Part shown: in pieces, positions 46,366 to 59,284 of the stretch
Numbering within the stretch: position 1 is the first letter of the stretch
Layout: each line of letters opens with the position of its first letter
Assembly (NCBI GenBank): GCA_905331475.1
Contig: CAJNYU010004323.1
Location: 1-64,000 of the forward strand
Direction: 5' to 3'
DNA: 64,000 nt
DNA from: Rotaria socialis
Taxonomy: Eukaryota > Rotifera > Eurotatoria > Philodinida > Philodinidae
The notes under the pieces: model-generated
What the model was told of the DNA's origin: nothing
What the model saw: the letters and a program-made list of their open reading frames with translations, nothing else
Databases searched by the model: none
Position numbers and translations under genes: made by a program

Positions 46366-46655
46366 CCCAGGTTGATCAAAACGGACTCGTTTACAGTCTG
46401 CTGATCGACGGTAAACGATGTCAAAACGGTATATTTACGGCAGTAAATAGGCCGTATTTGCTCGTAATACCTGACACAGTAATACGGCACCGTAAACGGG
46501 ACTGAATTTTCATAGTTTACGGCTGCTTGTGCTCCGTACTCTCATGATCATACGGTCCGTATGACTACGCCAGATATTACGGCAAACTTTCGCCCGGAAA
46601 ATAGTCGTAAAGTAACCTTAAGCGGCCGTCTACGGACCGTACTGTTCGACCTGGG
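46366..46655. mobile_element. CGTAAACGG-family MITE, copy 3
   Basis: Ends CCCAGGTTGATCAAAACGG and the complement of CCCAGGTCGAACAGTACGG. Flanked by TA on both sides (46364-46365, 46656-46657). Interior rich in CGTAAACG, CCGTATT and TACGG words like the copies at 15523 and 16215. 290 bp, no coding frame. Confidence 0.85.
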
Positions 46656-47584
46656 TAGTTTATTTTATCAGTATGGAAGTTTAATTTCACCGAATACTTT
46701 GAGGAAGCGTTAAAGTAATACCATGAAGTCTCTTTATTCAGAAATTATTGGTTCCAGATTAATTAGTATGAGCTACACAACAGTAGTTAGAACTAAAAAG
46801 GGCGTTTCTATCAATGTAGAAACAACTTACTTTTGTACTTTTCCACTCCACGAGTATTGAAATACTTTTCATTCGTCCCTTTGGTTTATATTGGCAACCA
46901 ATAGAATGAGGAAACAACGGAGTTCTTTGGAAATATTGATTTTGTTAAACTCATACGTAAAATACAATTAAATTACTAAATTATGGTGTGATATGAGTTA
47001 CAGTGTGATTCTTGAATGTATGCTTTCTAGAAGCGTGTTTTCCCTTCGGAAATGCCGTCGTGAATTCAATAAGAAAAATTCTTCGGAGAAGTCTTCCGGA
47101 AAATTTCTCTCTCTCTTATTTGAATGATTTTAGTGGCTGTAGATTTTTTCGAACAAAGCTAAAAATGCATTGAATCTATTCTTCTTTTTTACAGAATAGC
47201 AGCAATCGATAAAAGATATTTTCTTTATGATAAAATAATTCCATATTGGGTAGTTACTGAGTAAAGTAGGAATTAAAATTTTTGACCTCATCTATCAAAA
47301 TCGTTTGTAACTTCAACAAAGTGATAAAGAAATCGATAATTTGCCTGAAGATAACAGCCAGTGTCATGTTGAGGAGTAGCTAAGAATGGTTTGAAAACAG
47401 GAAAAGAAAAATTAATCAACTTTTAATCATCAATTCTTTCACTCATGTTTCTGATTTGCGTATTCAGTAATATTTTATAATGTGCCCTATAAATTTTGAA
47501 GGAGTTTACTGAATTGCATACACATTTATTGTCTAACACTGTTTTGTAGAAAATAGAAAATAGAAAAATTCTGATTCATTTCCA
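46656..47584. other. Intergenic upstream of the ART-like gene
   Basis: No gene seen. TTTTGTAG at about 47546 could be an acceptor of an upstream non-coding exon. Confidence 0.35.
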
Positions 47585-49253
47585 ATGGAAGATCTTCACA
47601 CAGTTTATGTCCTGAATAAACGCATTGAAAAATTGCGCATGCGTGCATTCAAACTGACACACGATGACTCACGACGAGCCATACAGTTTGACTGGGTCGT
47701 ACTTCAACAGTTGGATGATATCCGAACTAGTTTAGACGGAATGGCGCGTACACGTGGTACAAATGTCAAGCGTCGTTATTCCTATAAAACACTAACAGCT
47801 GCAATGCAACATTCAACTATAGATGCGATTCCAATACTCCTCGTTCCACCTAAATTCAAGATCACGACTATGATCATAGGAGCGAAAGTGACAGCTTTCA
47901 AAATGACACCAGCATGGTTTAAACTTGATGATGAAGCGAAAGTTTTGAAAAATATCATCTATCCAGCTAATATTGCCAACAAGCGTCCTTTTAATACCAT
48001 AGCCCGTTATCGAGCAGTAATTGGGAAAACAAATGACTTTAGTCATGAATCACTTTTGGTAAGCGACGATCAAACAGAAACTCTCGTACTTGCACTAGAT
48101 GCGTTCGCTCGGCAATTTGGTGGTGATTTAAGCTTTACGAATGAAGATCTGTCATTTGAAGAGAGTGCACATTGTACTGCCTGTGGAGTAGCTAATCTAA
48201 GCAGTGCTCATTTACTCGCTACGAATTACGTTCCAACAGCTAAACTTACCTTTGAAATTGGCATAGCTTACAAGGAACTTGCAAAATCAGAAGAAACTAT
48301 GCAAAATTTTGCCATGAGTTTTGTACAAGCGATTGTGGACGTACTTAGCTGTGAAAATGATTATATTCGTATTTTATCTATCAATCTATCTAGTAAATCA
48401 AAGGGGCAAGTTGAAGTCAGCTTTGGTATTACCACGCCAAGCCAAGAGAAAACTGAAGAATATGTGCGAATCTTACAGGTAGAATAATTTGTGATGTGAA
48501 TGTGATGAATTGCAAACGTGGCGGAAATCTGCGATAAAATATATGATTTAGTGCTAATTAAAACTTTTCTCTCATCTTTAGGAGCATGCTCGTTCTGGTT
48601 TCCTCAATAATAAGATTCTGCGACTTGTCAAACCATCCGAATACGAATGTACGTGGTCATCAGTTCTATCATTTCTGCAGTTGCGTCCAGAAGATTTCGA
48701 TTCGAAACACAATTTTGATTATCGACAACCTGACTTACCTGAAAGTCTGACGCGTGGAGGCTATCCTTATTATTTGCCTATGGGCTGGTATCGTCATGCC
48801 ATTAAAGTAAATAATAAATACGGGGATGGAGATGCTTGGTTAGGCTCTACAAATGCTCCAGGTGAGTGGCCTGTTGCTTTTCATGGAACTCATTCTGGTG
48901 CGGTGAGTGGTATTACGGCACAAGGTCTTCTCATTAAAGTTGTCCAAGTCGATCTTAAGAGACCAGAAGCTATTGAACAGATGGGAGAGGCAGCTGATAA
49001 GCCAGGTCTTTACCTAGCAACGCACTGCAATGGTGGTTCGCATTCAACTTATACAAGACCATTCGATGTACAAACGTCGCAAGATTTAACCAAGAGCTTC
49101 CGAGTAGTATTTCAGTGTCGTGTAAAACCAGGCACCTTCACCACTCATAAAAGCCCTGTCAAAGTTGGTGATGCATGGAGAGTTGTTGACCCAGATGCAG
49201 TTCGACCTTATGGTATCCTGCTTAAAGATGAAGAGATAACAGTACCAGATTGA
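47585..49253 (+). CDS. Large protein with ADP-ribosyltransferase-like C-terminal module
   Basis: Exons 47585-48478 and 48582-49253 join in phase across a 103-nt GT-AG intron to give 521 residues. The N-terminal ~300 residues are unrecognised (helical start, VPPKFKITTMIIGAKVTAF strand region, then a Cys pair CTACG). The C-terminal ~170 residues contain YYLPMGWYRHAIKV, NAPGEWPVAFHGTHSGAVSG, ITAQGLL, PGLYLATHCN, FQCRVKPGTF and VVDPDAVRPYGILLK. The FHGT...I...GL...G.Y...H order resembles the NAD-binding core of PARP/ADP-ribosyltransferase folds. The module is known as an uncharacterised unit in many invertebrate and fungal proteins. Catalysis is inferred, not shown. The start ATG is preceded by stops in frame and an AG acceptor-like site, so an extra 5' exon is possible. 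Confidence 0.7.
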
Positions 49254-49868
49254 ATGATTTCGAATCAGAATGAACTCAAATAATGGGGAGATAATAATCC
49301 ACTATTCAATTTTTACTTTTATGTTTACATGGATTACGTTTCATTTCATAAACGGATAATCTGAATTCATCATAAAAAATATATGATCGATTGATCAGTT
49401 TAAAATTTAAATATTTACAACATAGTTAGATACACTGAGAGGTACAGCAATGACTAGCAGCTTTTTTTTATTGATTTCGATCAATATATATTATTTTTCA
49501 TGAGCAGTTTCTGCAAGTACAACATATTTCAGACAACAGTTTTTAAATCAGAACCTATATACATGACACCAATGGTATAACTTACATTGAAAGTAAGCTG
49601 AACGTAATATTGTAAAAGTTCATCGATTTCAGACAAAAGACATAGAATTGAACAAGGCAATGGTCTTTATTTCGTATTTTATCAAAAATTCTGTTAAATT
49701 AATTGTAAACACGAGCCTCTTTATTTTCTGAAAATTTTAAAAGTCAGCCAGTAAAACTTGAAAAATGTTCATGATAGAAGAGTTTTGAGAGTTACCTATT
49801 ATGAATTTTTGAATTTCTTTTTTCGAAATGTTGATCATGGCATAATTGATTAGAAAAAGTAGAACTAC
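49254..49868. other. Intergenic, no supported gene
   Basis: 3' flanks of two converging genes. AT-rich, no open frame of note. Confidence 0.4.
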
Positions 49869-50566
49869 TTAAACAAGAGTGCATGTGCTTGAAGTTATTA
49901 CATAGTTGTTCACAACTTTCAAATTTCCATCACCGGCATTGGTAAACTGAATTCCTTTGATTTGTTGTTGATCGTATTCCAACGTTTTTTGATGAATACT
50001 ATTTAAATCAATGTCAACATGTTGCTGTTCTTCATTTTGATCAGTCCTATTGGGAGACTCTACGTCGTTATCATCGTCATGAATTTCACTGTCGGAATCA
50101 TCTACCATACTCCCAATGTCGATAGTTTCTGATTGGTTGAGCCATGTAGCCATGACTTTCGAACTCATCTCATTGTCACTACTCATCTTCGATAGTGCAT
50201 GTCGACCATTCAATCGAGTTACGAAGCGAAAACAGCTCACGGGTCGATTGTTGCTTTTTATAGACGCTTTTGTGTCGCCTTTGTTCGTAGGATGATAACT
50301 GGCTGCAGTATCATCGCCTTCGAAATCTGATTTCTCATCATCATCTGAACTAAAATTGGCACACTTTTCCATATGTTCAACAAGTTTTGCTGCTGCGGAC
50401 CCGGTTGAACGTTGAAGATTCCTATTACAGAGAGAGAAAGATTCGCGTAGGTCTTATTTATCGGATTATCCTGAAAAATGACTAATTGCACAACTAAACT
50501 GGCTTTCTTAGAACGAACTATATCATTGTAAGTGAAACTTTGAAATATATTTTTAATTGCGCCCAT
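49869..50566 (-). CDS. Hypothetical acidic protein, exon structure uncertain
   Basis: Two overlapping frames: 50566-50470 (MGAIKNIFQSFTYNDIVRSK...) and 50372-49869 (167 codons from MEKCANFSSDDDEKSDFEGD). The second frame is also open upstream (STGSAAAKLVEHMEKC) to a CTGTAATAG acceptor-like site near 50428, so two exons are possible, but no good GT donor is seen for the first. The product is acidic and Ser/Asp/Asn-rich, with SMVDDSDSEIHDDDNDVE near the middle. KLVEHMEKC recalls the end of a BED-type zinc finger, as in hAT-derived proteins, but this is weak. Function unknown. Confidence 0.35.
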
Positions 50567-50958
50567 ACCGATGCATTAGAAAAACAGAACTACGTTACCA
50601 TTTGAAAGGTAGAAATTTTTGTCCAATCAGATCATTCTTTTTCTTGTAATATATTTTATAAATTAATTTTCATTCGAATCTTGAGAAAATTATGGCTCCG
50701 TGTATAATGGAAAACAATTTGATCGAAACGACTGAATGACTTTTTGAAAAAATGGACGCGTAATCTTTGTTTAACACTACTAAGAGGCTCGAAATGTGCA
50801 AATATTTTTGATTGAATTAAAGAAAAATCAACTCAACTTGTAAACTAGTGAGAAATCGTAGTGAATTTTTTTCCAAAGAATTTCAACAGTTATGAATTAA
50901 TAATAGAAAACAATAAATATTCTCGTATTAATACATTCAGAAAAGCACTCAAATCTAA

Positions 50959-53900
50959 TCAACGTAGGTCGCGCTGTATGTTTATATAATCGAGATTTCG
51001 TTTCATCAAAGATGCAGAATAATAGTGTGATACGTACCTGCTTGGTAACGCTGCTATTCTCGCTTGTAACGTTGGATCATCAGGATCAGCAATCATTAAT
51101 GTTAATAAACGTCGATCATTCATGGCTAATACGAGAAAATCGTTATCAGCTATCATAAACGAAACAAAGTCGTAAACAAATAATTTTGCCAATTGCCGAC
51201 GATCCTCAATGCGATACATAAATAAGACGCGAGGTTTGACTAGAGCAAAAACGTAAGTGCCCGATTCATTCAAACATAATTCTTGACATTGGTTATCAAG
51301 TTGAATTGGATCGTAAGATGTATGTGTGCATAGATTGTGCAAGTTGAGTTGAGTTTTTCCTTTGTTGTACACAGCAAGAGAATGTTTTTTCAGGCAAAAT
51401 TTATCGATTTCACCAAACGGAGACAACTGAACGTGGCCTTTATGATTCGATATGTCAAGATTCACTTCAACCGAAATAAGAGTTTGATTATTGAAATATA
51501 GTAAGAGCACATTTTCTCTTTGTTCACTGAGAACAGATTTCAATTGCGCCGATGAAACATACGGTGAAACATCTATGTCAATATAGACAATTCTCTCCAA
51601 CGTCCAGATCGCCATAGATTGTCCATTATCGGCAAGAACGATCAAACATTCTAATCCACTGAGAGTTAGGACGGAGCTCCGCATCATCGAACATTGAATG
51701 TTCAATTGAGTATTAGCAGTTTGATTGAATATGATTTCAGTGTCAGAAGTGACTTGTTGAGCGATACAATATATAGAACCTTTGTTTGTTAAAACGTAAA
51801 AGCTTCCGCTGGGTGTCGAATGAACCCATGATGGAGAACGAAGATCAAGACTAAATAGAGGTTCACGCTTAAGTGATTTCGCTGAATAGATTTCAATCCA
51901 ATGATTATTCGTGAGTATGAGTACAAATATGATCTCGCAGTCCAAAGTGCTAGATACAACAGCGAACTCGTTGACGGTTATATCATCGAGAAAGAGTCGA
52001 GTAGATTCAATGGATGTCGCATGTTGATAAGACCATGTTGTGAGTTCACTAGAAAGATTGAAGACCGCAATGACTAATTTTTCATTTATGTATTGAAATT
52101 TAGAATTCTATTGTGTTTAAATAGCTTTGCGTTAACACCTACTGAAAGTTTTGCCTATTTACAAACGGAACTTTTTCCAATGGCGGCAAAATGATAAACT
52201 ATATGGCATCTTACATGCTTTGCCTAAAATTCAGTATGTTTATTTCATTATAGTATCAATGTAGCTTCGAAATAATCATGAGTTAAACCAAATATTTCAT
52301 TCATCTATTAGATTTTTTAACGTATAAATCCGAACGCAAAGAGTTTATTGACTTTCAAACTTATCTGTTTTTTTTTCTTCGGTAAAAAGTTCATTTTAAT
52401 CATGCTTTCTTTTCTGCATAAAAAAAGATTCAAATAAGAGAAATCAATTATTCAATTACCGTTTTGAACCATCCAGAGTAATTGCAGTCTTCTGAAATAG
52501 TTGAACAGTTCGTATGACTTCATTTGTACGTGGAAAAGACGGCATGCTTTTGTAGGCGTCACGTGCTTGTTTTGCAAAGTATGCTTGAATTACTCCATTC
52601 TCCATTGAACATAAAAATAAGGATGCTGTAAAGGAAACACAATAAAGTAATATTGAAATATTCTTTACTATTAGACAAAAGAAGAAACTCGATTAATTCA
52701 TTTTTACTGTGTTAAATCGCTACTGAACATTTGCATCATTCCTATAGAATATCATCGTTTAGTTATACATGTTCTTGTTGATTTTTTACTATATTTCACG
52801 GAAACAGTGTCGTTTTGATAGTTTCCGTTTCTTCTAGCGTGATTTCGGCCATCCGATATTATTTGAAATACAGAGACCAGTTTATTTACATATGATTTTC
52901 GAATCATTTTGATTACGAGAAGTCCATGCTTCTATTCTGCGTCTAAACGAACTAATATCAGTCCTGTCGAGATGATCAAATTCTATTACGAGAGAAGCTC
53001 ATGAAAAATTAGCTTATTAAGTCGAATTCTTTTAAAAATAAAGAGAATCTATACCGTTTTCTGCCGACGCTTTAATTGAAGTTACCGGTGAAGCACTGAT
53101 ATCGATGGAGACATAAAGTTGATATTTGTGATTGTTCTTCTTACTATCATCGTCAATATCACCGCATGCCCATTTATGAAGTTCAATAGTACCTCCACGA
53201 GATGTATATATAGTGTGAGGATTTTTTGCATGTGTCGACACAATATCGAATCGACCATTGATTCGTACATAGGATATGTACTTTTGATTACATTTATGAA
53301 CGACAAATAGACAATCATTTGTCTTACATATAAATAGTGGAAAATTCGCGTGGCTATCAATTTTACTCTGTGCCTCTTTATCCGGCAGAATGATGCTTTT
53401 TATTGGTTTGGGTCCAATAGGAGGATCGAAAGCCATCAGTGTTTTCAATACATGACTATCGGATAAGACTTGTTCACTAGAATGAAATTGTTTTAAGTCA
53501 ACAATAGCAAAATCAATGGGAACAGTTGCATCAAATGTAATAATTAACATTTCTCCATCAGCTACGACTAAACCAAGATGCGGGCCACCTTGAATAGAAC
53601 CGCGATAAACAAAGGAGGATTTTTTCCAATCCATCACTGAATGTATGTGTATGATTCCATCTTGAAGGACAGTTACAATCATTGAATAGGTTTTAATACA
53701 AAGAACATTTCGAATTTTTGACATTGGAAAATCAATTCGATCGAACAAACGATTTCGTGCAACATCCCAACATTCAATATAATTTCCATTTATTTCTGCA
53801 ATGATACAAAGCGCACGTTTTCTATGAAGAACTTCCGCAGTTGCATAGCCAACACTGGACGACCGTTCAAATTTAATGTTCTCTTGAGCAGATACAAGAT

Positions 53901-56900
53901 AGATATGATGTAAAGAATTAACTAGAAAAAGATACTTTTTGTATTCATCATTTTTATCATTCGATGAGGTGTCCTTTTCAACTTCATCGCTGTCATAGAA
54001 CTGATATATATCTGGTAATGTAGTCGAATTCAAATAGGGCTCATCCAACGTCGGCAGGTTAATATCTAGAACTGTTTTTGTTGCTTGCATATCGATTACA
54101 ACAATTCTATCCGAAAGAGAAATAAGTACCATTTGATCGTCAGTAAAATCCATATCAACTATAGATGTCGTATGTCGATTCATTGAAAAGATTAAACCGC
54201 TACCTGGCGGTTGAAGTTGACAATAGGGTACAATCAAAGAAAAATGCCGAACACTTTGTTCATCCAATTGTTTAATAAGATTAGTGACATGCGGTTTAAT
54301 ACTAAATAAAGCTAGAAGACGTACAGAGATTTCAAACGGGTAATTTTCTGGATATTCTTGAATTTGGGCGCCAACAATCAAATATAACATTGAAAGTATG
54401 TCGAGCTCCTTTTTTGTTGCGATTACTTCAGGAGAAAGACGATACGACGAAGCATTTTTGAATGTTTGAAAGTCGTTCAAGATATCATTGAAAGTTGAAC
54501 AAACAACTTTAGCGCCTAAAATAAGTAGAAAAGGAAACATATGAATAAGATATATCTTATTCTCAACCAAAAAAAAAACAATAAATCAATTACGCATAAA
54601 CGAATAGTTGAAAAATACTTCGTCAGCAGCAATAGGAATAGATAAGTTCGTTGTTAATTGACCTAAAAATTGCGGTAATTCGTTCAATTTTCTTTTATTG
54701 AACTGAACACGACCATTGGCATCGATGAATTCAGTTGGTTGTGAAGTTGTAAATCGATTTGCTTGAATTTCGCCATTTGATCCGTCTAAATTATATTTAC
54801 GGACCAATTTGGGATCATAGATTTTAAATGGCTTATTTTTTCCTTTCCATGTTTCTTTGTATAGATCGACCATATTTTCAAAGACAGCTGTTCGTTCGTT
54901 ACTCGACATTTTTGAAATATATTGAGCATTTGCAACTTCAATGAATCGACGGTGGTACCTATATATTCAAATAGAATTCAGAAACGAAGGAAATCTTTAG
55001 AAAGGCGTTCGTTTTGAAAAAATATGAAACATCACCCATGTGATTCAAACCGGAAAAAACGGCGGTATACCGACGATTCATCGTTCGGTATAATGTGCGC
55101 TCTACCGCCGGTTTTTCATGAAAGTGATGCATCCTTTTGTATAGTACTCAGGAGAATCATTCCGACAAGGGTCAGACAGTGAATATACCGAATGCTATAT
55201 GTGTTTCAATAAAACCGATGAAATCTTATGGGATTCTTGGGCACGGACCTACAGTCGGATTCTTGCTATTGGACCCAATCGGATCCGATGTTGAACTTTA
55301 ACGGAACTCAACTCTAAGGAATCACCCTTGCGCTCTGATGGCTCAAAGTGTTTATTCGATCGTGAATAAGAAAATGATTTTTTTCCGTCGGAGCCGACAA
55401 TAGGTCCGTGTCCTGCAATCCTATCGGATTCATTCATCTGGGTATAGAAAACGACTGAATATTTTTTTCAAGCCTGTTAAAACCGGCAGAATCGTGTTGA
55501 ATTCGATGCACTCTGATAATGTCGATGTGCCTGAGCCGCCTGTAGTAGCCACCGATCTCAAATCAGTCCCATTTATGAGGTAAATATTTTATTAAAGATA
55601 TTGCTGTAAAAATAATAATTCGCAAAATATATTCTAAAATAGTTTTGTTTTCGATTAATTCGAATTCTTTCTCCGAAATAAATCGGGATTTGGCAAAAAA
55701 ACGGTTTCTGGAAGCCTTTTTTAGCTGGGACCGGAGCTTATAAGCGATACCGCTGGTAGTGACAAAAAATATGTGGCATAGGCATGGCATAATTACTTAA
55801 ATCGACAAGTATTAAATAACTATTTGAGGCAAAGACCAAAGCCAATGTTTAACTCTATATTGTTGCATCCACTGGAAATCCTTAATTTTATGGATGATAT
55901 CCTTTCACAATTACTATGAATATTTAGAGACAAATGCAACTCCCGATGAGACGAATAGAGAATTAAATATTATCATATGAATATTTCTAATCGACTTTAA
56001 TTTCATCTGTTGATATAGAATCGCAACAGAGTCAATATTCGTTGACTCAAAATCTCTGTTGAATTCAATAGGTTATCTACATTTATAATTGAAATAGATA
56101 GAAAATTGTAGCCCTAACATAATATCATTGCTAGAGCGATAGAGAAGCACTTTCGAAATAAAACAGAACCATTGTATACAATTTTCATTAGCAGACTATA
56201 TCTAACCATATCTGTATCGATTGCTAGAAGTAAGTTTACTGAAAGAACCAATACCATTCTTTTGCCTCACTATCATTAAAGACATCTGAAGTAACTCGAA
56301 TATAACACTCTTTAAAGTCGCTCACTTTTAGACTCAAGTTATTGTTCAAGTTAAATTTCAAAGTAAACTTATGAAAATAAAAAATCATACCAATAGATAA
56401 CCGATGAATCATCAACTTCTTTTTCTGTGATATATTCATCCAAATCATTTCGAATTCTTGTCCATAAAATACCCGGTATACGTCGAATAGGTGGTATATA
56501 ATGTTCAAAAACACTTATCAGAACGTCATCATCGAGTGAAAGTACATCTTCGAGTTCATTTTGACTGATACCATTTCGACATGCTGTCATATAACAAATC
56601 GCACGTTGAAATAAAATAGCATTGTGAATGACTTTCAGACGATTGAATAGATAACGAATGCAATCATCAACAGTCTTTAATCTTTTCAATTCAACATCAA
56701 TAGAATCATATGAATGCCAAGTCGAAATAATATCGAACATAAGTTTCATATATAAAGGTAAAATTGCCGTTTGTTCTTTCATTAAATCACGAATAAACGA
56801 ACGTTGTTCATCGCTCAATGAACGTTTTTTCATTGCGAGCCAATCATTGTAAACTAGATCTACTGTTGATGCTTCAAATGCGGGCACATGTATAAGTATA

Positions 56901-59284
56901 TCTTCTGTATCTTGAGGTGAAGTTGGATTGTAATTCATAATGCTTTTCAAATTTAGTAAAATATTGCCATGATCGGGTAATGTTGATACGATGCATTTGA
57001 CATTGTGTGGATATAATCCAGGCAACCATTGACAATCGTAAGCATCTGTCTCAAGCTGATCGATTGAATCGAGTAAAATAATGAGATATTCATCGTCTGG
57101 TATACGTATAAGTAGATCATTTGCCAACTGATGGCGTAGTTGTTGGACATCAGGATAGATTTGCATCGATAGATTGTACAATTTGCAGATATGATGCGAT
57201 ATAGAGAGGATAGTTTTGTAGACTGTTGACGATGATGGTGTCGTTCTAATTAGAAGAGAAGAAAAGATTTGAATATAGTAAAATAAAAATCTCAGATCGT
57301 TTTAAACCTGCTATTAGAAAATTCGATAGATAATTTTATCTGGTTTACGGATATTTTTTTTTGACTGAGACCTTTTAGTGCTACAACATGTCAATAAAAT
57401 ATGAATTGTTTAGAGTTTTATCGAATAGGAGATTTCCTTCGCGGATCACTGAGTAGTGCTCGTAGTCAAATCATCACTTCCAAATGTTTTATGGTATTTT
57501 TTGATTACTGAAAAATGCACGATTAGATTTTTTTCTCGTCTAACTGATTTCACATAAATTTTAGAAAACTTACCCAAGAAAACGTAGAATGACGGATACA
57601 GATCGATCAGACCACCATTTCAATGCCTAGAATGTTTAACACATAATAAATAGTAAAATGAATTTAATTACAGATCGTTTTATCTACAGACCTCTGTTGC
57701 CGCTTTAGCGATGACACTTGTTTTACCACAACCCGATGCTCCATATACAGCACATGGTCGATTTTCGTTATCATTCTTGATATGTTTTTCAAGCTGATGG
57801 AAGTAAAATGACTCGTTTTTTTTTCGAAAAAAACAAATTCATAAAATATAATTTACTTTATTGAGAACATCAGTTCGACCATGAAATTTCGCCACATAAG
57901 TTTTACATTGTATGGCATGTTCCAAGATTTCATGGTGTAATGGATCGGAAACTATCATAATGCGTGATTTAACACAAGAGTCGATCTGTTGTATTATTGC
58001 ATTGTAAAAATCTTCATTAAATTTAGCTATATACTCGGCATGATCATGCCGATTAATACCTTTTGGTGTCCAATGTACCTTATATGAGAATATATTATTC
58101 GATTGCAATGCATTTGGAATACGTGTATATTTTAAACGCGTGAGTAGCTGTTCAGCTTCTTGATCAATAATAGGTTCATCATCATTCGAAGAATTTACAT
58201 CGATAAATTTTGATGCTTTACTATCCGATAAATGACTCTGAATATCTTCAATTTCACGTAAAAAACATAATGTACGCTGATTAACATTCGATGCTGATAG
58301 AATTCCATTGACTATTTCTTTTTCTGTAACTAGAAAAACAAATTCCTTATGTAAAACAAATGTTTAGCGTAGAAAATAATAATTACCTGATATGAAGAAG
58401 TCATCATAGTCGCCTGCACTAATTTGACCTTGTTCCAAAGATTTAGTTGCTGCCTGTCGTAAACATGTTCGAATACGATCATTGATTTTTGTCCATTCTT
58501 TCGAAGCTTGTTTTCTCTCATGTGAATCCTGAAACAAAGAATATTATCTTCAGTATCTATCTTCAACTTACAAATCGTTCATACATTTGACTTGATATTT
58601 GGTAATAGTGTAGAAGTCGGACGAAGTACATAAGCAGCTGGTACACAATTCGTATCTTTTTGATACCATTGAGAGAGTAACTCAGCATCATCGTTGAGAT
58701 AAGGATCTGAACTAACAATCTGATGTAATTGTTCAAATAGTGATGCATGAATAGTGGCCGGCGTTGGTCGCGAGCCATAACGATGACTTAATAGGACCTA
58801 TGGAAATTTTTGAAAACAAGCTAAACTATAACAAGTCATATATTACAAGATTAAACCAACCACAAAATTAGTAGCGACCGAATACTTTTGACACATTTTT
58901 ATTTCATTGAGACAAGTTTCAACTTCGCCGTGATTATCAGCTGATTCGCTTTGAATGCCCCATCGCATATCCGAATACTTCAATGAGTAGTTAAAAATGT
59001 ATTCAATAAAAATATAGATTGTTTCTACTAACTTGAAATTCGAGACCGTATTTTTCACGACAATAAGTTTTCAATTTAGGAAAAACAGTATCGATCAATG
59101 AGTCTCGTTCAGCGAGTGTATCTAAATAAAATAGCACAGGTTTTCTATTGAAAACAGTAGTTTAAGTATCTAATATCTAACCCGAAAACGTCGAACTAAC
59201 AAAGACACGAACGACCTTCGATCGAACTTCGGGCAGTTCTTGACATCGCCCACGTAAAACATCCACATGATAGGAAGGTTCCAT
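50959..59284 (-). CDS. DUF4062-NACHT-WD40 protein (NWD1-like), 13 exons
   Basis: Exons on the minus strand: 59284-59182, 59121-59033, 58977-58861, 58797-58585, 58528-58387, 58329-57857, 57793-57692, 57626-57574, 57245-56391, 54958-54594, 54515-53055, 52625-52460, about 52107-50959; roughly 1760 residues. The N-terminus is DUF4062-like (VRVFVSSTF...TLAERD, SDMRWGIQSESA, ETCLNEIKMCQ). A NACHT ATPase follows: Walker A GASGCGKTSV at about 57714-57743 and Walker B YLIILLDSIDQ in the 57245 exon. A winged-helix-like region and YHRRFIEVAN lead to WD40-type beta repeats. Such proteins act as oligomeric signalling or chaperone-like sensors (NWD1/NWD2, APAF1 relatives). All junctions keep frame except 52460/52107, so a frameshift or a missed splice site is likely there. 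The 54959-56390 intron is 1432 nt and carries MITEs. Confidence 0.82.
55051..55121. repeat. CGGCGGT/ACCGC MITE-like repeat, copy 2
   Basis: ACCGGAAAAAACGGCGGTA and TACCGCCGGTTTTTCATG form imperfect inverted ends about 70 bp apart, inside the long intron of the NACHT gene. Related in reverse orientation to 34853-34975. Confidence 0.55.
55231..55421. mobile_element. 191-bp MITE in an intron of the NACHT gene
   Basis: GGATTCTTGGGCACGGACCT at the left and the complement of GGATTGCAGGACACGGACCT at the right form inverted ends of over 30 bp with few mismatches (continuing ACAGTCGG / ATTGTCGG). No coding frame, no clear target-site duplication. Copies elsewhere in the window not found. Confidence 0.7.

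Noticed and set aside
46366-46655. Strict TA insertion, hence a Tc1/mariner MITE
   Set aside because: The other two copies have TT and AA flanks and an empty site supports AA, so the TA reading is not general.
56236-56514. A 92-codon minus-strand frame next to a NACHT exon
   Set aside because: It runs across the donor at 56390 into the long intron; the real next exon starts at 54958 in the right phase.
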